Origin: Arthrobacter nitrophenolicus | GTDB taxonomy: Bacteria > Actinomycetota > Actinomycetes > Actinomycetales > Micrococcaceae | Assembly (NCBI RefSeq): GCF_000332815.1 | Contig: NZ_AOFD01000022.1 | Span: 1 to 63,637, forward strand | Length of the DNA: 63,637 bases | Direction: 5' to 3' | Shown here: positions 28,307-35,401 of the stretch, one piece after another | Numbering within the stretch: the first letter of the stretch is position 1 | How the letters are laid out: every line of letters begins with the position of its first letter | Notes under the pieces: generated by a model | The model's database searches: none | Told to the model about the DNA's origin: nothing | The model's input: the letters and a program-made list of their open reading frames with translations, nothing else | Position numbers and translations under genes: made by a program

Positions 28307-28351
28307 GGTTAGTGCCGAATAACTGAAATTCAGGTTAGTCTCTCGTAACTG
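28307..28351. promoter_or_regulatory. Duplicated operator candidate GGTTAGT-N7-AACTG between the carboxylase operon and tetR
   Basis: The same 19-base pattern occurs twice at identical internal spacing: GGTTAGT 28307-28313 with AACTG 28321-28325, and GGTTAGT 28333-28339 with AACTG 28347-28351. The copies are 26 bases apart in direct orientation. Each contains a GTTA...TAAC inverted core. CTGAAATTCAG (28323-28333), a perfect 11-base palindrome, lies between them. The site sits between divergent genes, one of which is a TetR regulator, so it is the likely binding site of that protein. Confidence 0.6.
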
Positions 28352-28405
28352 TGATGTCCAACACATAGGCCGGCTTGCTAGAATCTGCGGGTCCTAGGAG
28401 GAAAA

Positions 28406-29065
28406 GTGCCCAGCACCGAAGCCACGCAGACCGGCGAGCGCAGACCAGCCGGCCGCGGCCCATCGACCCAGCGCAGCAAGGCGAAGGAGAACCGCCGCCA
28501 GGCCCTGCTCGCTGCCGCCGCGTCGCTGTTCGCGGTGAACGGGTTCAACAAGGTATCGCTGGAGGACCTGGGGGCGGCGGCGGGAGTCAGCGGCCCGGCC
28601 GTGTACCGCCACTTCCCCGGCAAGCAGGCAGTCCTGGCCGACCTGCTGCTGACGGTCAGCCAGGAACTGCTGGACGGTGGCCGCCAGGTGGTGGAGGCCA
28701 GTCCCGATCCCCTGGCCGCGCTGCAGCGGCTGGTGGCATTCCAAGTGGACTTCGCCCTGGGCAAGCCGGACGTGATCCGGGTGCAGGACCGCGATTTCAG
28801 CAACCTGTCGGAGCAGGACCAGGCGGCGGTCCGCGCCCTCCAGCGGAGCTATGTGGAGGTGTGGGTGGAGGTCCTCGCCGGCGTCCACCCGGACGTCGAC
28901 ATCCCGGAACTTCGGATGCGGGCGCACGCCACGTTCGGCCTCATCAACTCCACCCCGCACTCGGTGCGCAGCCACGGCCGCAGGATTAGCACCGCTGCAG
29001 CCCGCCCGCTGCTGGAGGGGATGGCCCTGGCCGCCCTCCTTGTCCGCATTCCGCAGGCCCCCTAG
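28406..29065 (+). CDS. TetR family regulator of the leucine/branched-chain catabolic operon
   Basis: A 219-residue repressor starting at GTG 28406 with a strong AGGAGG eight bases upstream. The helix-turn-helix lies at about 35-75: RQALLAAAASLFAVNGFNK, then SLEDLGAAAGVSGPAVYRHF and PGKQAVLADLL. The C-terminal domain (about 85-215) carries the DFSNLSEQDQAAVRALQRSY segment seen in TetR proteins next to acyl-CoA genes, which often sense acyl-CoA esters. Divergent placement from the seven-gene operon, with a duplicated operator in the 145-base gap, strongly suggests it controls that operon and itself. The inducer would plausibly be an intermediate such as isovaleryl-CoA (inference). Confidence 0.88.
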   Translation: MPSTEATQTGERRPAGRGPSTQRSKAKENRRQALLAAAASLFAVNGFNKVSLEDLGAAAGVSGPAVYRHFPGKQAVLADLLLTVSQELLDGGRQVVEASPDPLAALQRLVAFQVDFALGKPDVIRVQDRDFSNLSEQDQAAVRALQRSYVEVWVEVLAGVHPDVDIPELRMRAHATFGLINSTPHSVRSHGRRISTAAARPLLEGMALAALLVRIPQAP

Positions 29066-29097
29066 CCCAGGGGCCTGACGAGGGGTCCGCCTTTGCA

Positions 29098-30543
29098 CTA
29101 CACCATGGTCAGGACCATGCCGGGTTCGGCCAGGATCGCGCCGACGTCGGCAAGGAAGCGGGAGCCCTGCTCGCCGTCCACCAGGCGGTGGTCGAAGGAC
29201 AGGCTGAGCGTCAGGACCTGCCGCAGTGCCACCTCGCCGCGGTACTCCCAGGGCATGGTCCGCACAGCCCCCATGGCCAGGATGGCCGCTTCCCCGGGAT
29301 TGAGGATTGGAGTGCCGGCATCAATGCCGAAAACGCCGATGTTGGTGATGGAGATGGTGCCGCCAGACAGGTCTCCGGGCGCGGTCTTTCCGGCCCGGGC
29401 AGTCTCGGTAAGGTCCGTCAGGGCTTCCGCCAACTGGTGCAGGGACAGCGCATGGGCGTCCTTGATGTTGGGCACCGTCAGGCCGCGGGGTGTGGCTGCG
29501 GCGATTCCCAGGTTCACGTAGTTGAAGGTGACGATCTCCTGGCTGGCCTCGTCCCACCTCGTGTTCAGGGCGGGGTTGCGCCGCAGGGCGATGAGCACCG
29601 CCTTGGCGGCCAGGGTCAGCGGCGTGAGCTTTACCCCGGAAAACGCATTGCCGGCTTTGAGCTTGGCCAGCAGCTCCATGGCGGGAGTGACATCCACAGT
29701 CAGGAACTCGGTGACATGCGGCGCCGTGAAGGCACTGTCCACCATGGCCGCCGCCATGAACTTTCGGACACCCTTGATGGAAGTCCGGGTCTCCCGCGTC
29801 CCCTGTTGGACGGAGGTGGCCGCGGCCGCCGGGGCAGTGTCCGGCCCTTTTGCGGATGTGCCGTCAAGGAAGGCCTGGACGTCCTCCCGGGTGATGAGCC
29901 CGTTGGGCCCGGTTCCGGCAACCTGCGCCAGGTCCACGCCGAGGTCCTTCGCCAGCTTGCGCACCGGGGGCGTCGAGCGGGGCCGCTCGCCCTGGAGCCC
30001 GCGCTCCGGCACAGGGGTTTCGGTTTCCGCAGGCCGGGTTTCCGCGGGCAAGGAGTTCGCCGGCCCGGCTTCGACGGGCTCAACGGTTGGGGCTTTGGGC
30101 TCTGCCGTCTCGGATGTGGACAGGGCGGTCTCCGGAGCCTGAAGGTACCGGGGGCGGCGCACCGGACGTCCGGAGCTTTCGACGACGGCGCCGTACCCCA
30201 CCAGGTTCGGCTGCCTCTTGGGAGTCTCGGCCGTCGCTTCCCCACCACCCGGGGAAGCGTCGGCAGGCAGTGAAGGCTGCGTCCCGGCGTCGTCCGGCAC
30301 TTCGAAGGACACGATGGGCTTGCCAACCTCCACGATGGTGCCCGGCTGTTCATGCAGTTCCTTGATGACGCCGGCGAACGGCGACGGCAGCTCCACCACC
30401 GCCTTGGCCGTTTCCACCTCGGCAATCACCTGGTTCAGGCTCACGGTATCGCCTACATCCACCTTCCAGCTGAGGATTTCTGACTCGGTGAGTCCCTCAC
30501 CCAGGTCCGGGAGCCGGAATTCCTTGATCATGGTGCCGCTCAT
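29098..30543 (-). CDS. Dihydrolipoamide acyltransferase (E2) of a branched-chain keto-acid dehydrogenase complex
   Basis: A 481-residue E2 with three parts. A single lipoyl domain (about 8-85) has DLGEGLTESEILSWKVDVGD and the lipoylated Lys in EVETAKAVVELPSP. A peripheral subunit-binding domain (about 195-230) has RKLAKDLGVDLAQVAGTGPN. The catalytic domain (about 255-481) has LSLSFDHRLVDGEQGSRFL, whose His and Asp form the active site. Linkers are Pro/Ala/Thr-rich. The start overlaps the E1beta stop by four bases (ATGA). It transfers the acyl group from E1 to CoA. Gene context (Lrp/AsnC regulator, leucine operon nearby) favours branched-chain substrates over pyruvate. Confidence 0.9.
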   Translation of the reverse strand: MSGTMIKEFRLPDLGEGLTESEILSWKVDVGDTVSLNQVIAEVETAKAVVELPSPFAGVIKELHEQPGTIVEVGKPIVSFEVPDDAGTQPSLPADASPGGGEATAETPKRQPNLVGYGAVVESSGRPVRRPRYLQAPETALSTSETAEPKAPTVEPVEAGPANSLPAETRPAETETPVPERGLQGERPRSTPPVRKLAKDLGVDLAQVAGTGPNGLITREDVQAFLDGTSAKGPDTAPAAAATSVQQGTRETRTSIKGVRKFMAAAMVDSAFTAPHVTEFLTVDVTPAMELLAKLKAGNAFSGVKLTPLTLAAKAVLIALRRNPALNTRWDEASQEIVTFNYVNLGIAAATPRGLTVPNIKDAHALSLHQLAEALTDLTETARAGKTAPGDLSGGTISITNIGVFGIDAGTPILNPGEAAILAMGAVRTMPWEYRGEVALRQVLTLSLSFDHRLVDGEQGSRFLADVGAILAEPGMVLTMV

Positions 30544-31550
30544 CCTTCCAGCCCGCTGAGGGAGTTGGGGCGGCCCAGCGCGCGGTCCACGCCGTCCAGG
30601 ATGCGGTCCAGGCCGGGCAGGTGGTGCATCTCAAGCTTTGAGGAGGGATACGGGATGTCGAAGCCGGTGACCCGTACCGGGGCTGCCTCGAGGTGGTAGA
30701 AGCAGCGTTCAGTGATGCTGGCGGCCACTTCGGCGCCCAGCCCGCCCGACTCGCCGGCTTCGTGCGTGACCACCAGCCGCCCGGTGCGTTTGACCGAGGC
30801 CACGACCGTTTCGTAGTCCACGGGTGCCAGCGAGCGCAGGTCGATCACCTCGATGGAAATGCCCTCGTCGGCGGCAGCGGTGGCGGCATCCAGCGCGGTC
30901 TTCACCAGCGGACCATAGGCAACCAGCGTGACGTCCGAGCCCTGGGTCAGGACCCGCGCCTGGTCCATGGGCAGGGCCGTGCCGGGACCGGCCGACTCGT
31001 CCACGTCGGCTTTGTCGTGGTAGCGCCGCTTGGGCTCAAAGAAGAGGACGGGATCGTCGCAGGAGATGGCCTGCTGGATGACGGTGTAGGCGTCCTGCGG
31101 GTTGGCCACCGAGACCACCCGGAGGCCGGCGGTGTGCGTGAAGTAGGCCTCCGGGGATTCGGAGTGGTGCTCAGGCGAGCCGATGCCGCCGCCGAACGGG
31201 ATCCGGATGGTGATGGGCATCTTCACTGCTCCGCGCGTCCGGTAGTGCAGCTTTGCCACTTGGCTGACGATCTGGTCGAAGGCCGGGTAGACGAACCCGT
31301 CGAACTGGATCTCCACCACCGGCCGGTAGCCCCGGTAGGCGAGGCCGACGGCGGTGCCCACAATGGCGGATTCTGCGAGCGGAGTGTCCACCACCCGGTG
31401 CTTCCCGAAGTCCTTCTGCAGTCCGTCCGTCACCCGGAACACGCCGCCGAGCGTGCCGATGTCCTCACCCAGGAGGACCACCTTCGGATCGTTCTCAAGG
31501 GATTTCCGCAGGCCCGCGTTGATGGCGCGGGCAAAGGTCATCTGGGTCAT
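30540..31550 (-). CDS. 2-oxoacid dehydrogenase E1 component beta subunit (branched-chain type)
   Basis: A 336-residue transketolase-like subunit that with E1alpha decarboxylates 2-oxoacids using thiamine diphosphate. Typical segments are MTFARAINAGLRKSLENDPKVVLLGEDIG, DTPLAESAIVGTAVGLAYRG, PVVEIQFDGFVYPAFDQIVSQVAK, then RIPFGGGIGSPEHHSES and the C-terminal VVTHEAGESGGLGAEVAASI with VTGFDIPYPSSKLE. Its ATG shares one base with the E1alpha stop (TGATG). An E1 split into alpha and beta chains, next to an Lrp-type regulator, is characteristic of branched-chain keto-acid dehydrogenase in actinobacteria. Confidence 0.91.
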   Translation of the reverse strand: MTQMTFARAINAGLRKSLENDPKVVLLGEDIGTLGGVFRVTDGLQKDFGKHRVVDTPLAESAIVGTAVGLAYRGYRPVVEIQFDGFVYPAFDQIVSQVAKLHYRTRGAVKMPITIRIPFGGGIGSPEHHSESPEAYFTHTAGLRVVSVANPQDAYTVIQQAISCDDPVLFFEPKRRYHDKADVDESAGPGTALPMDQARVLTQGSDVTLVAYGPLVKTALDAATAAADEGISIEVIDLRSLAPVDYETVVASVKRTGRLVVTHEAGESGGLGAEVAASITERCFYHLEAAPVRVTGFDIPYPSSKLEMHHLPGLDRILDGVDRALGRPNSLSGLEG

Positions 31551-32719
31551 CAGCGTGCACCTTCTTCAAGAGTGGCTGCGTCGGGATCGCCGAAGGAAGC
31601 CAGGTAACGGGAGTAGTGGTCCTGCTGCCGGTCCAGCCAGGAATTGGGGGTGCTGTACACGTGCTTGAAAACGTCCAGCGGTTCCGGATCCGGCATGCGG
31701 GTGCAGCCGTCGCGCATCTCGCGGGCAACGGCGTCGGCCTTGTCCTTAATCTGTTGCTGCAGGCCTTCCGTCAGCAGTCCCTTACGGTCCAGGAGCGCCG
31801 CCACCCGGCTGATGGGATCCTTGGCGGCCCAGTCCTCGAGCTCGTTGGGGTCCCGGTAGCGGGTGGGATCGTCCGCGGTGGTGTGCGGACCCATCCGGTA
31901 GCTGACGGCTTCGATGAAGGTGGGCCCGCCTCCGCGCCGTGCCCGGTCCAGCGCTACGCGGGTGGCGGCCATCACGGCCAGGACATCGTTCCCGTCCACG
32001 CGCAGGCTGGGTATTCCGAAGCCCGCCGCCCGGTCCGCGAGCTGGATATGCGACTGGAGCCTGACAGGTTCCGAGATGGCCCAATGGTTGTTGGTGCAGA
32101 AGAACACCACGGGGACCTGGAAACTGGCCGCGAACACCATGGCCTCGTTGACGTCGCCTTCGCTGGTGGCACCGTCGCCGAAGTAGGTGATGGCCACGGA
32201 ATCGGCGCCGTCGTTCTGGATGCCCATGGCGTAGCCGGTGGCGTGCAGGGTCTGGGCACCGATGATGATCTGGGGCGTGGCCATGTTGACGGTGTAGGGG
32301 TCCCAGCCGGAGGGGGCATTGCCGCGCCACATCCGGAGCAGGTCCACCAGGTCGACGCCCCGGCAGTACGCCACCCCGTTTTCCCGGTAACTGGAAAACA
32401 CGAAGTCGTCGCTGCGGAGGGTCCGGGCTGACCCGACTTGCGCGGCCTCCTGGCCCAGCAGCGGCGGCCACAGACCCAGCTCGCCCTGCCGCTGCAGCGC
32501 CGTGGCTTCGAGGTCGATGCGCCGGACGACACTCATGTCCTCATACAGGGAGCAGAGCTGCTCGTCGGTGATGTCCCGGACCCAGAAATCGAACTCGGGG
32601 TGGCTGACCCGCTCCCCTGCAGGAGTTATCAGCTGGACCAGCCTGGCGGCCGGCCCGGAGGTGCCCTGGGCACTGGTGGGGGCGGATGCGCCGCCCTGGC
32701 CCGTTTCGTCTGTAGACAC
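31550..32719 (-). CDS. 2-oxoacid dehydrogenase E1 component alpha subunit (branched-chain type)
   Basis: About 389 residues. The thiamine diphosphate motif runs from YFGDGATSEGDVNEAM (GDG) to FFCTNNHWAIS (NN), and SYRMGPHTTADDPTRYR is the phosphorylation-loop-like segment of E1alpha. The N-terminal EFDFWVRDITDEQLCSLYEDM and the RQGELGLWPPLLGQEAAQVGSA region match branched-chain E1alpha. The frame opens at GTG 32740, but that codon lies in a GAGAAGG Shine-Dalgarno-like stretch. GTG 32719 (MSTDETGQGG), about 12 bases after it, is the better start. It is the first gene of the three-gene operon, divergent from the Lrp/AsnC gene. Confidence 0.9.
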   Translation of the reverse strand: MSTDETGQGGASAPTSAQGTSGPAARLVQLITPAGERVSHPEFDFWVRDITDEQLCSLYEDMSVVRRIDLEATALQRQGELGLWPPLLGQEAAQVGSARTLRSDDFVFSSYRENGVAYCRGVDLVDLLRMWRGNAPSGWDPYTVNMATPQIIIGAQTLHATGYAMGIQNDGADSVAITYFGDGATSEGDVNEAMVFAASFQVPVVFFCTNNHWAISEPVRLQSHIQLADRAAGFGIPSLRVDGNDVLAVMAATRVALDRARRGGGPTFIEAVSYRMGPHTTADDPTRYRDPNELEDWAAKDPISRVAALLDRKGLLTEGLQQQIKDKADAVAREMRDGCTRMPDPEPLDVFKHVYSTPNSWLDRQQDHYSRYLASFGDPDAATLEEGAR

Positions 32720-32811
32720 GATAGCCCGCAACCTTCTCACGTCGTTGACCAGCAGCTTTGGAACTTATGGCTCCTGGCCTGCCGGCCTCCCGGGCGCCGT
32801 TGCCCCGGATA

Positions 32812-32831
32812 ATTGTGACCCTACTCACAAT
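32812..32831. promoter_or_regulatory. CRP/GlxR-type palindrome between the keto-acid dehydrogenase operon and the Lrp gene
   Basis: ATTGTGA-CCCTAC-TCACAAT is a perfect inverted repeat with 7-base arms. Its core TGTGA-N6-TCACA (32814-32829) is an exact match to the cAMP receptor protein family consensus (GlxR/Crp in actinobacteria). It sits about 93 bases before the E1alpha start and about 83 before the Lrp start, so it could act on either promoter. Binding by the neighbouring Lrp protein is a weaker alternative, since Lrp sites are more degenerate. Confidence 0.65.
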
Positions 32832-32913
32832 GCTCAGGAGGTACAACTGCCACACCGATCCTTGAGCAAAATGCCCTGTCCGGGGCGCCGGGACCGTGCT
32901 AGCTTTGCGCATT

Positions 32914-33387
32914 ATGCAAGCTTTGGATGGCACGGACACCCGGCTGTTATCGGCCCTCGCGGAGGACCCGCGGAAAACGGTGGTGGCGCTCGCCCAGCAG
33001 CTTGGCCTCTCCCGGAACACCGTGCAGGCGAGGCTGGCGCAGCTGGAGAAGAAACACGTCTTCCTGTCCTTCGAACGGCGTATCAATCCCGCCTCGCTGG
33101 GATACCCGCTGATGGCCTTCATCTCCGTTCACGTCCAGCAGCAGAAGCTCACCCGGCTGGCAGGGCAGCTGGCGGAAATCCCCGAGATCCTGGAAGGCTA
33201 TGGACTCACCGGCTCAGCAGACCTGCTGCTGCGCGTCGTGGCAGTGGACGCCGAGGACCTCTTCCGGATCAACGGCAAGATCCTGGCCTGTGACGGTGTG
33301 GAGCGGGCTGACACTGCCCTTGCGATGGGTGAGCTCATCCCGTTCCGGGTGCAGCCGCTGCTGGAACGGGGGTCCGCGCGCGGTTAA
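32914..33387 (+). CDS. Lrp/AsnC family transcriptional regulator
   Basis: A 157-residue regulator: N-terminal helix-turn-helix (DTRLLSALAEDPRKTVVALAQ then LGLSRNTVQARLAQLEKK, about 6-45) and a C-terminal RAM ligand domain (about 65-145) with FISVHVQQQKLTRLAGQLAE, ILEGYGLTGSADLLLRVVAV and the DAEDLF turn. The chosen start is ATG 32914; an upstream GTG at 32896 is possible. It is divergent from the keto-acid dehydrogenase operon, the arrangement known for BkdR-type regulators in other bacteria, so control by branched-chain amino acids or keto-acids is inferred. Confidence 0.88.
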   Translation: MQALDGTDTRLLSALAEDPRKTVVALAQQLGLSRNTVQARLAQLEKKHVFLSFERRINPASLGYPLMAFISVHVQQQKLTRLAGQLAEIPEILEGYGLTGSADLLLRVVAVDAEDLFRINGKILACDGVERADTALAMGELIPFRVQPLLERGSARG

Positions 33388-33415
33388 GGCAGCTGCCGCC
33401 GGGAGGGTTGCTTCG

Positions 33416-33467
33416 CGCCACAAGTGAGCAGGCGTCTGCCGAAAGTACGCCATAAGTGAGCGGGCAT
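33416..33467. repeat. Pair of 20-base imperfect direct repeats in a non-coding gap
   Basis: CGCCACAAGTGAGCAGGCGT (33416-33435) and CGCCATAAGTGAGCGGGCAT (33448-33467) match at 17 of 20 positions and start 32 bases apart. They lie in the roughly 200-base gap after the Lrp gene, where I see no gene. Such tandem units may belong to a dispersed intergenic repeat or be protein-binding sites. Confidence 0.6.
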
Positions 33468-33591
33468 TACGACGGCGAACGCGGGCCGGCAAGGGGGCCT
33501 GCGCGCCAGGGTTATAGGCTTGTCCCAGAAATCCGCCGGGGACCGGAACCGGACCTCTGCATCGCAGCACCACTTTTGGAAAGGCTCCACC

Positions 33592-34146
33592 TTGAGCAGT
33601 CCCCAGGAACCGTACCAGCCGGGCCATCCCGGCCCGGGCCAGCAGCAGCTCCCCCAGCAGCCGGGCCAGTACGCGGCGGCGGGCCCGTTTGGCCTTCCCG
33701 GCGAGGAACCGCCGGCACGGAGGCGGCCCAGGCTGTGGGTCGTCTTGACGGCCATTGGCGGCGTCCTGCTCCTGGTGGGCCTGGGCATCGTCATCCTGGT
33801 CAACGTGGCGGGCAGCGCCACGAACCAGGCCAAAGGCCTTGCGGACGGCTTCACCAGGCTGGTCATCGCCGGGGACAGCTCCAAGGCCTACGATGACTAC
33901 CTTGACCCCGCGCTGCAGGAGCAGCTGTCCAAGGAGTCCTTCATTTCCGGCATCGCCAGCCTCAACATGGACGACACCTGCGAGCCGGAGTACAACGACC
34001 TCCAGGTGGCCACGGAGAACGGCGTGAAGTCTGCCGATATCGTGGGCCTGATCACGTGCGAGGGCAGGAACGTTGACCTGGCGTACCGGTTCGAGGGCAC
34101 GGACGAGCTGAAGATGACCAACATCAAGCTCAGGCCGGCAGCCTGA
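33592..34146 (+). CDS. Membrane-anchored protein with a small extracytoplasmic domain (DUF4878-like)
   Basis: A 184-residue protein. The N-terminal 45 residues are Pro/Gln/Gly-rich (PQEPYQPGHPGPGQQQLPQQ), followed by a basic stretch (RRRPRLW) and one transmembrane helix (VVLTAIGGVLLLVGLGIVILVNV, about 52-74). The remaining 110 residues lie outside and begin ATNQAKGLADGFTRLVIAGD, with two Cys (DDTCEPEY and LITCEGRN) that may pair. I chose TTG 33592 as start because GGAAAGG lies 8 bases before it; the open frame extends up to 33520. The layout resembles actinobacterial DUF4878/lumazine-binding-like proteins. Function unknown. Confidence 0.72.
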   Translation: MSSPQEPYQPGHPGPGQQQLPQQPGQYAAAGPFGLPGEEPPARRRPRLWVVLTAIGGVLLLVGLGIVILVNVAGSATNQAKGLADGFTRLVIAGDSSKAYDDYLDPALQEQLSKESFISGIASLNMDDTCEPEYNDLQVATENGVKSADIVGLITCEGRNVDLAYRFEGTDELKMTNIKLRPAA

Positions 34147-34288
34147 CCAGGGAATCCGCATTAGGAAGTTTGCTGATCTTTTACCCATCCGCACTTCCGG
34201 GTGGTCCGAATCGCTTCCGAGGGTCCCGGCCGGGGACCCGCAGTCCGGCGGGGAACACCTCCCCCGCCCTACCGGAAGGATTCGGGCC

Positions 34289-34693
34289 ATGCGCACTTCA
34301 CCCAACCGCCTCGTCGCCACCGTCTTCGGAGCCGTCTACCTGCTGGTGGGCCTCCTCGGCTTCGCCGTCACGTCCGGCGTCGGCTTCGCCGCCACCGAGG
34401 GCGCCAACCTCATCATTTTTGAAGTCAACCCACTGCACAACGTCATCCACCTCGCCATCGGCGCGGCGCTCCTTTTCGCCGGGCTGAGGGGCACCGCGAT
34501 CGCCCGTTCCGTCAACGCCACCGTCGGCGCCGTCTACCTGCTGGTGGGCGTGCTTGGGCTGTTCCTGCTGAACTCCCCGCTGAACATCATCGCCCTGAAC
34601 GGCGCCGACAACGTGCTGCACCTTGCCAGCGCCGTGCTGCTGCTGGGCGTGGGCCTCTCGCTGGACAAGTCCCCGGCAACCGCCCGGGCCTAG
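34289..34693 (+). CDS. DUF4383 family four-helix membrane protein
   Basis: A 134-residue protein with four hydrophobic helices and almost no soluble part: LVATVFGAVYLLVGLLGFAV, then LHNVIHLAIGAALLFAGL, SVNATVGAVYLLVGVLGLFLL and DNVLHLASAVLLLGVGL. The two halves repeat the pattern GAVYLLVG...N(V)xHLA, showing an internal duplication. The paired Asn-x-x-H motifs (LHNVIHLA and ADNVLHLA) are the DUF4383 hallmark and could bind a metal or haem; that is inference. The ATG start is preceded by GGAAGG. The next gene, another membrane protein, follows 5 bases later. Function unknown. Confidence 0.83.
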   Translation: MRTSPNRLVATVFGAVYLLVGLLGFAVTSGVGFAATEGANLIIFEVNPLHNVIHLAIGAALLFAGLRGTAIARSVNATVGAVYLLVGVLGLFLLNSPLNIIALNGADNVLHLASAVLLLGVGLSLDKSPATARA

Positions 34694-34698
34694 TCATC

Positions 34699-35319
34699 AT
34701 GAACCGGACCGCACCCGCCCGGACGCTGGAGCCGGGGGCAGCGCCGGAAGCCGCTGAGGGCCCGGTACCCGCCGCCGTCCGGCTCTTCGCCGGTTTCGCG
34801 GGCTTCGGTGCCGGCACCGTCAACCTGGCCATTTCCTCAAGCCTCTTCGCCGGGACAGTGGGAGCCGCAGGGCCGGGGCAGCTCGCCGCGGGCGGACTCG
34901 CCGGGCTCTGGGGCGCCGGCCTGCTGGCGGCCGCTGTAATCCACCTGGCCCGGGGGACCTTCCCGGACAACCGGGCGGCCCGGGCCACCCTCCTGGCGGC
35001 CGCCGCTGTCCATGCCGCCGCCGCGCTCTTCAGCGCACCGGCCGCGGCGGGGCTCAACCTGAGCCATCTGGCTGCCCTGCTGCTCACGCTGATGATCATC
35101 GCGGCGCTGGCGTGGCTGCGCCGGCACGGGAGCCAGGCGTCCGCAGCCGGGACGTCCGGCGCACATCCCGGCCGGCTGCTGCTGGCGGCCTTCGCCGGCG
35201 CGGTCCTGGTGGCAGGCATCGCGACGCCGGGTCTCGCCGCCTCGACGGCAGGCCAGTTCGCAGTGCCGCACGGCGAACACGGACCCACTCCCCCGCCCGG
35301 CGGACACCACCAGCGGTGA
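34699..35319 (+). CDS. Membrane protein of unknown function
   Basis: A 206-residue Ala/Gly/Leu-rich protein with about five hydrophobic segments (AVRLFAGFAGFGAGTVNLAI, LAAGGLAGLWGAGLLAAAVI, TLLAAAAVHAAAALF, LSHLAALLLTLMIIAALAWL and LLLAAFAGAVLVAGIATPGL). It has a His/Gly/Pro-rich C-terminal tail (VPHGEHGPTPPPGGHHQR). The tail has four His and could bind metal, but no family is recognised. It follows the DUF4383 gene by 5 bases and is ended by a strong bidirectional terminator, so the two form a small operon. Confidence 0.7.
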   Translation: MNRTAPARTLEPGAAPEAAEGPVPAAVRLFAGFAGFGAGTVNLAISSSLFAGTVGAAGPGQLAAGGLAGLWGAGLLAAAVIHLARGTFPDNRAARATLLAAAAVHAAAALFSAPAAAGLNLSHLAALLLTLMIIAALAWLRRHGSQASAAGTSGAHPGRLLLAAFAGAVLVAGIATPGLAASTAGQFAVPHGEHGPTPPPGGHHQR

Positions 35320-35357
35320 AAAAGCTCCGTGCCAGTGATTCGGCACGGAGGCTTTTC
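35319..35357. terminator. Bidirectional intrinsic terminator
   Basis: CTCCGTGCC (35325-35333) pairs with GGCACGGAG (35342-35350) around an 8-base loop. A runs lie before it and TTTT after, so both strands have a stem followed by a T-run. It separates the plus-strand membrane-protein genes from the converging minus-strand symporter gene. Confidence 0.85.
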
Positions 35358-35401
35358 CGTTGCGGGGCGGCCGCGGGTTCAGCGCAACCGCGGGCGGATG
35401 G

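Noticed and set aside
28350..28365. TGTGA-N6-ACACA as a further CRP site
   Set aside because: One half-site is imperfect and it overlaps the stronger duplicated operator; mentioned only as a possibility.
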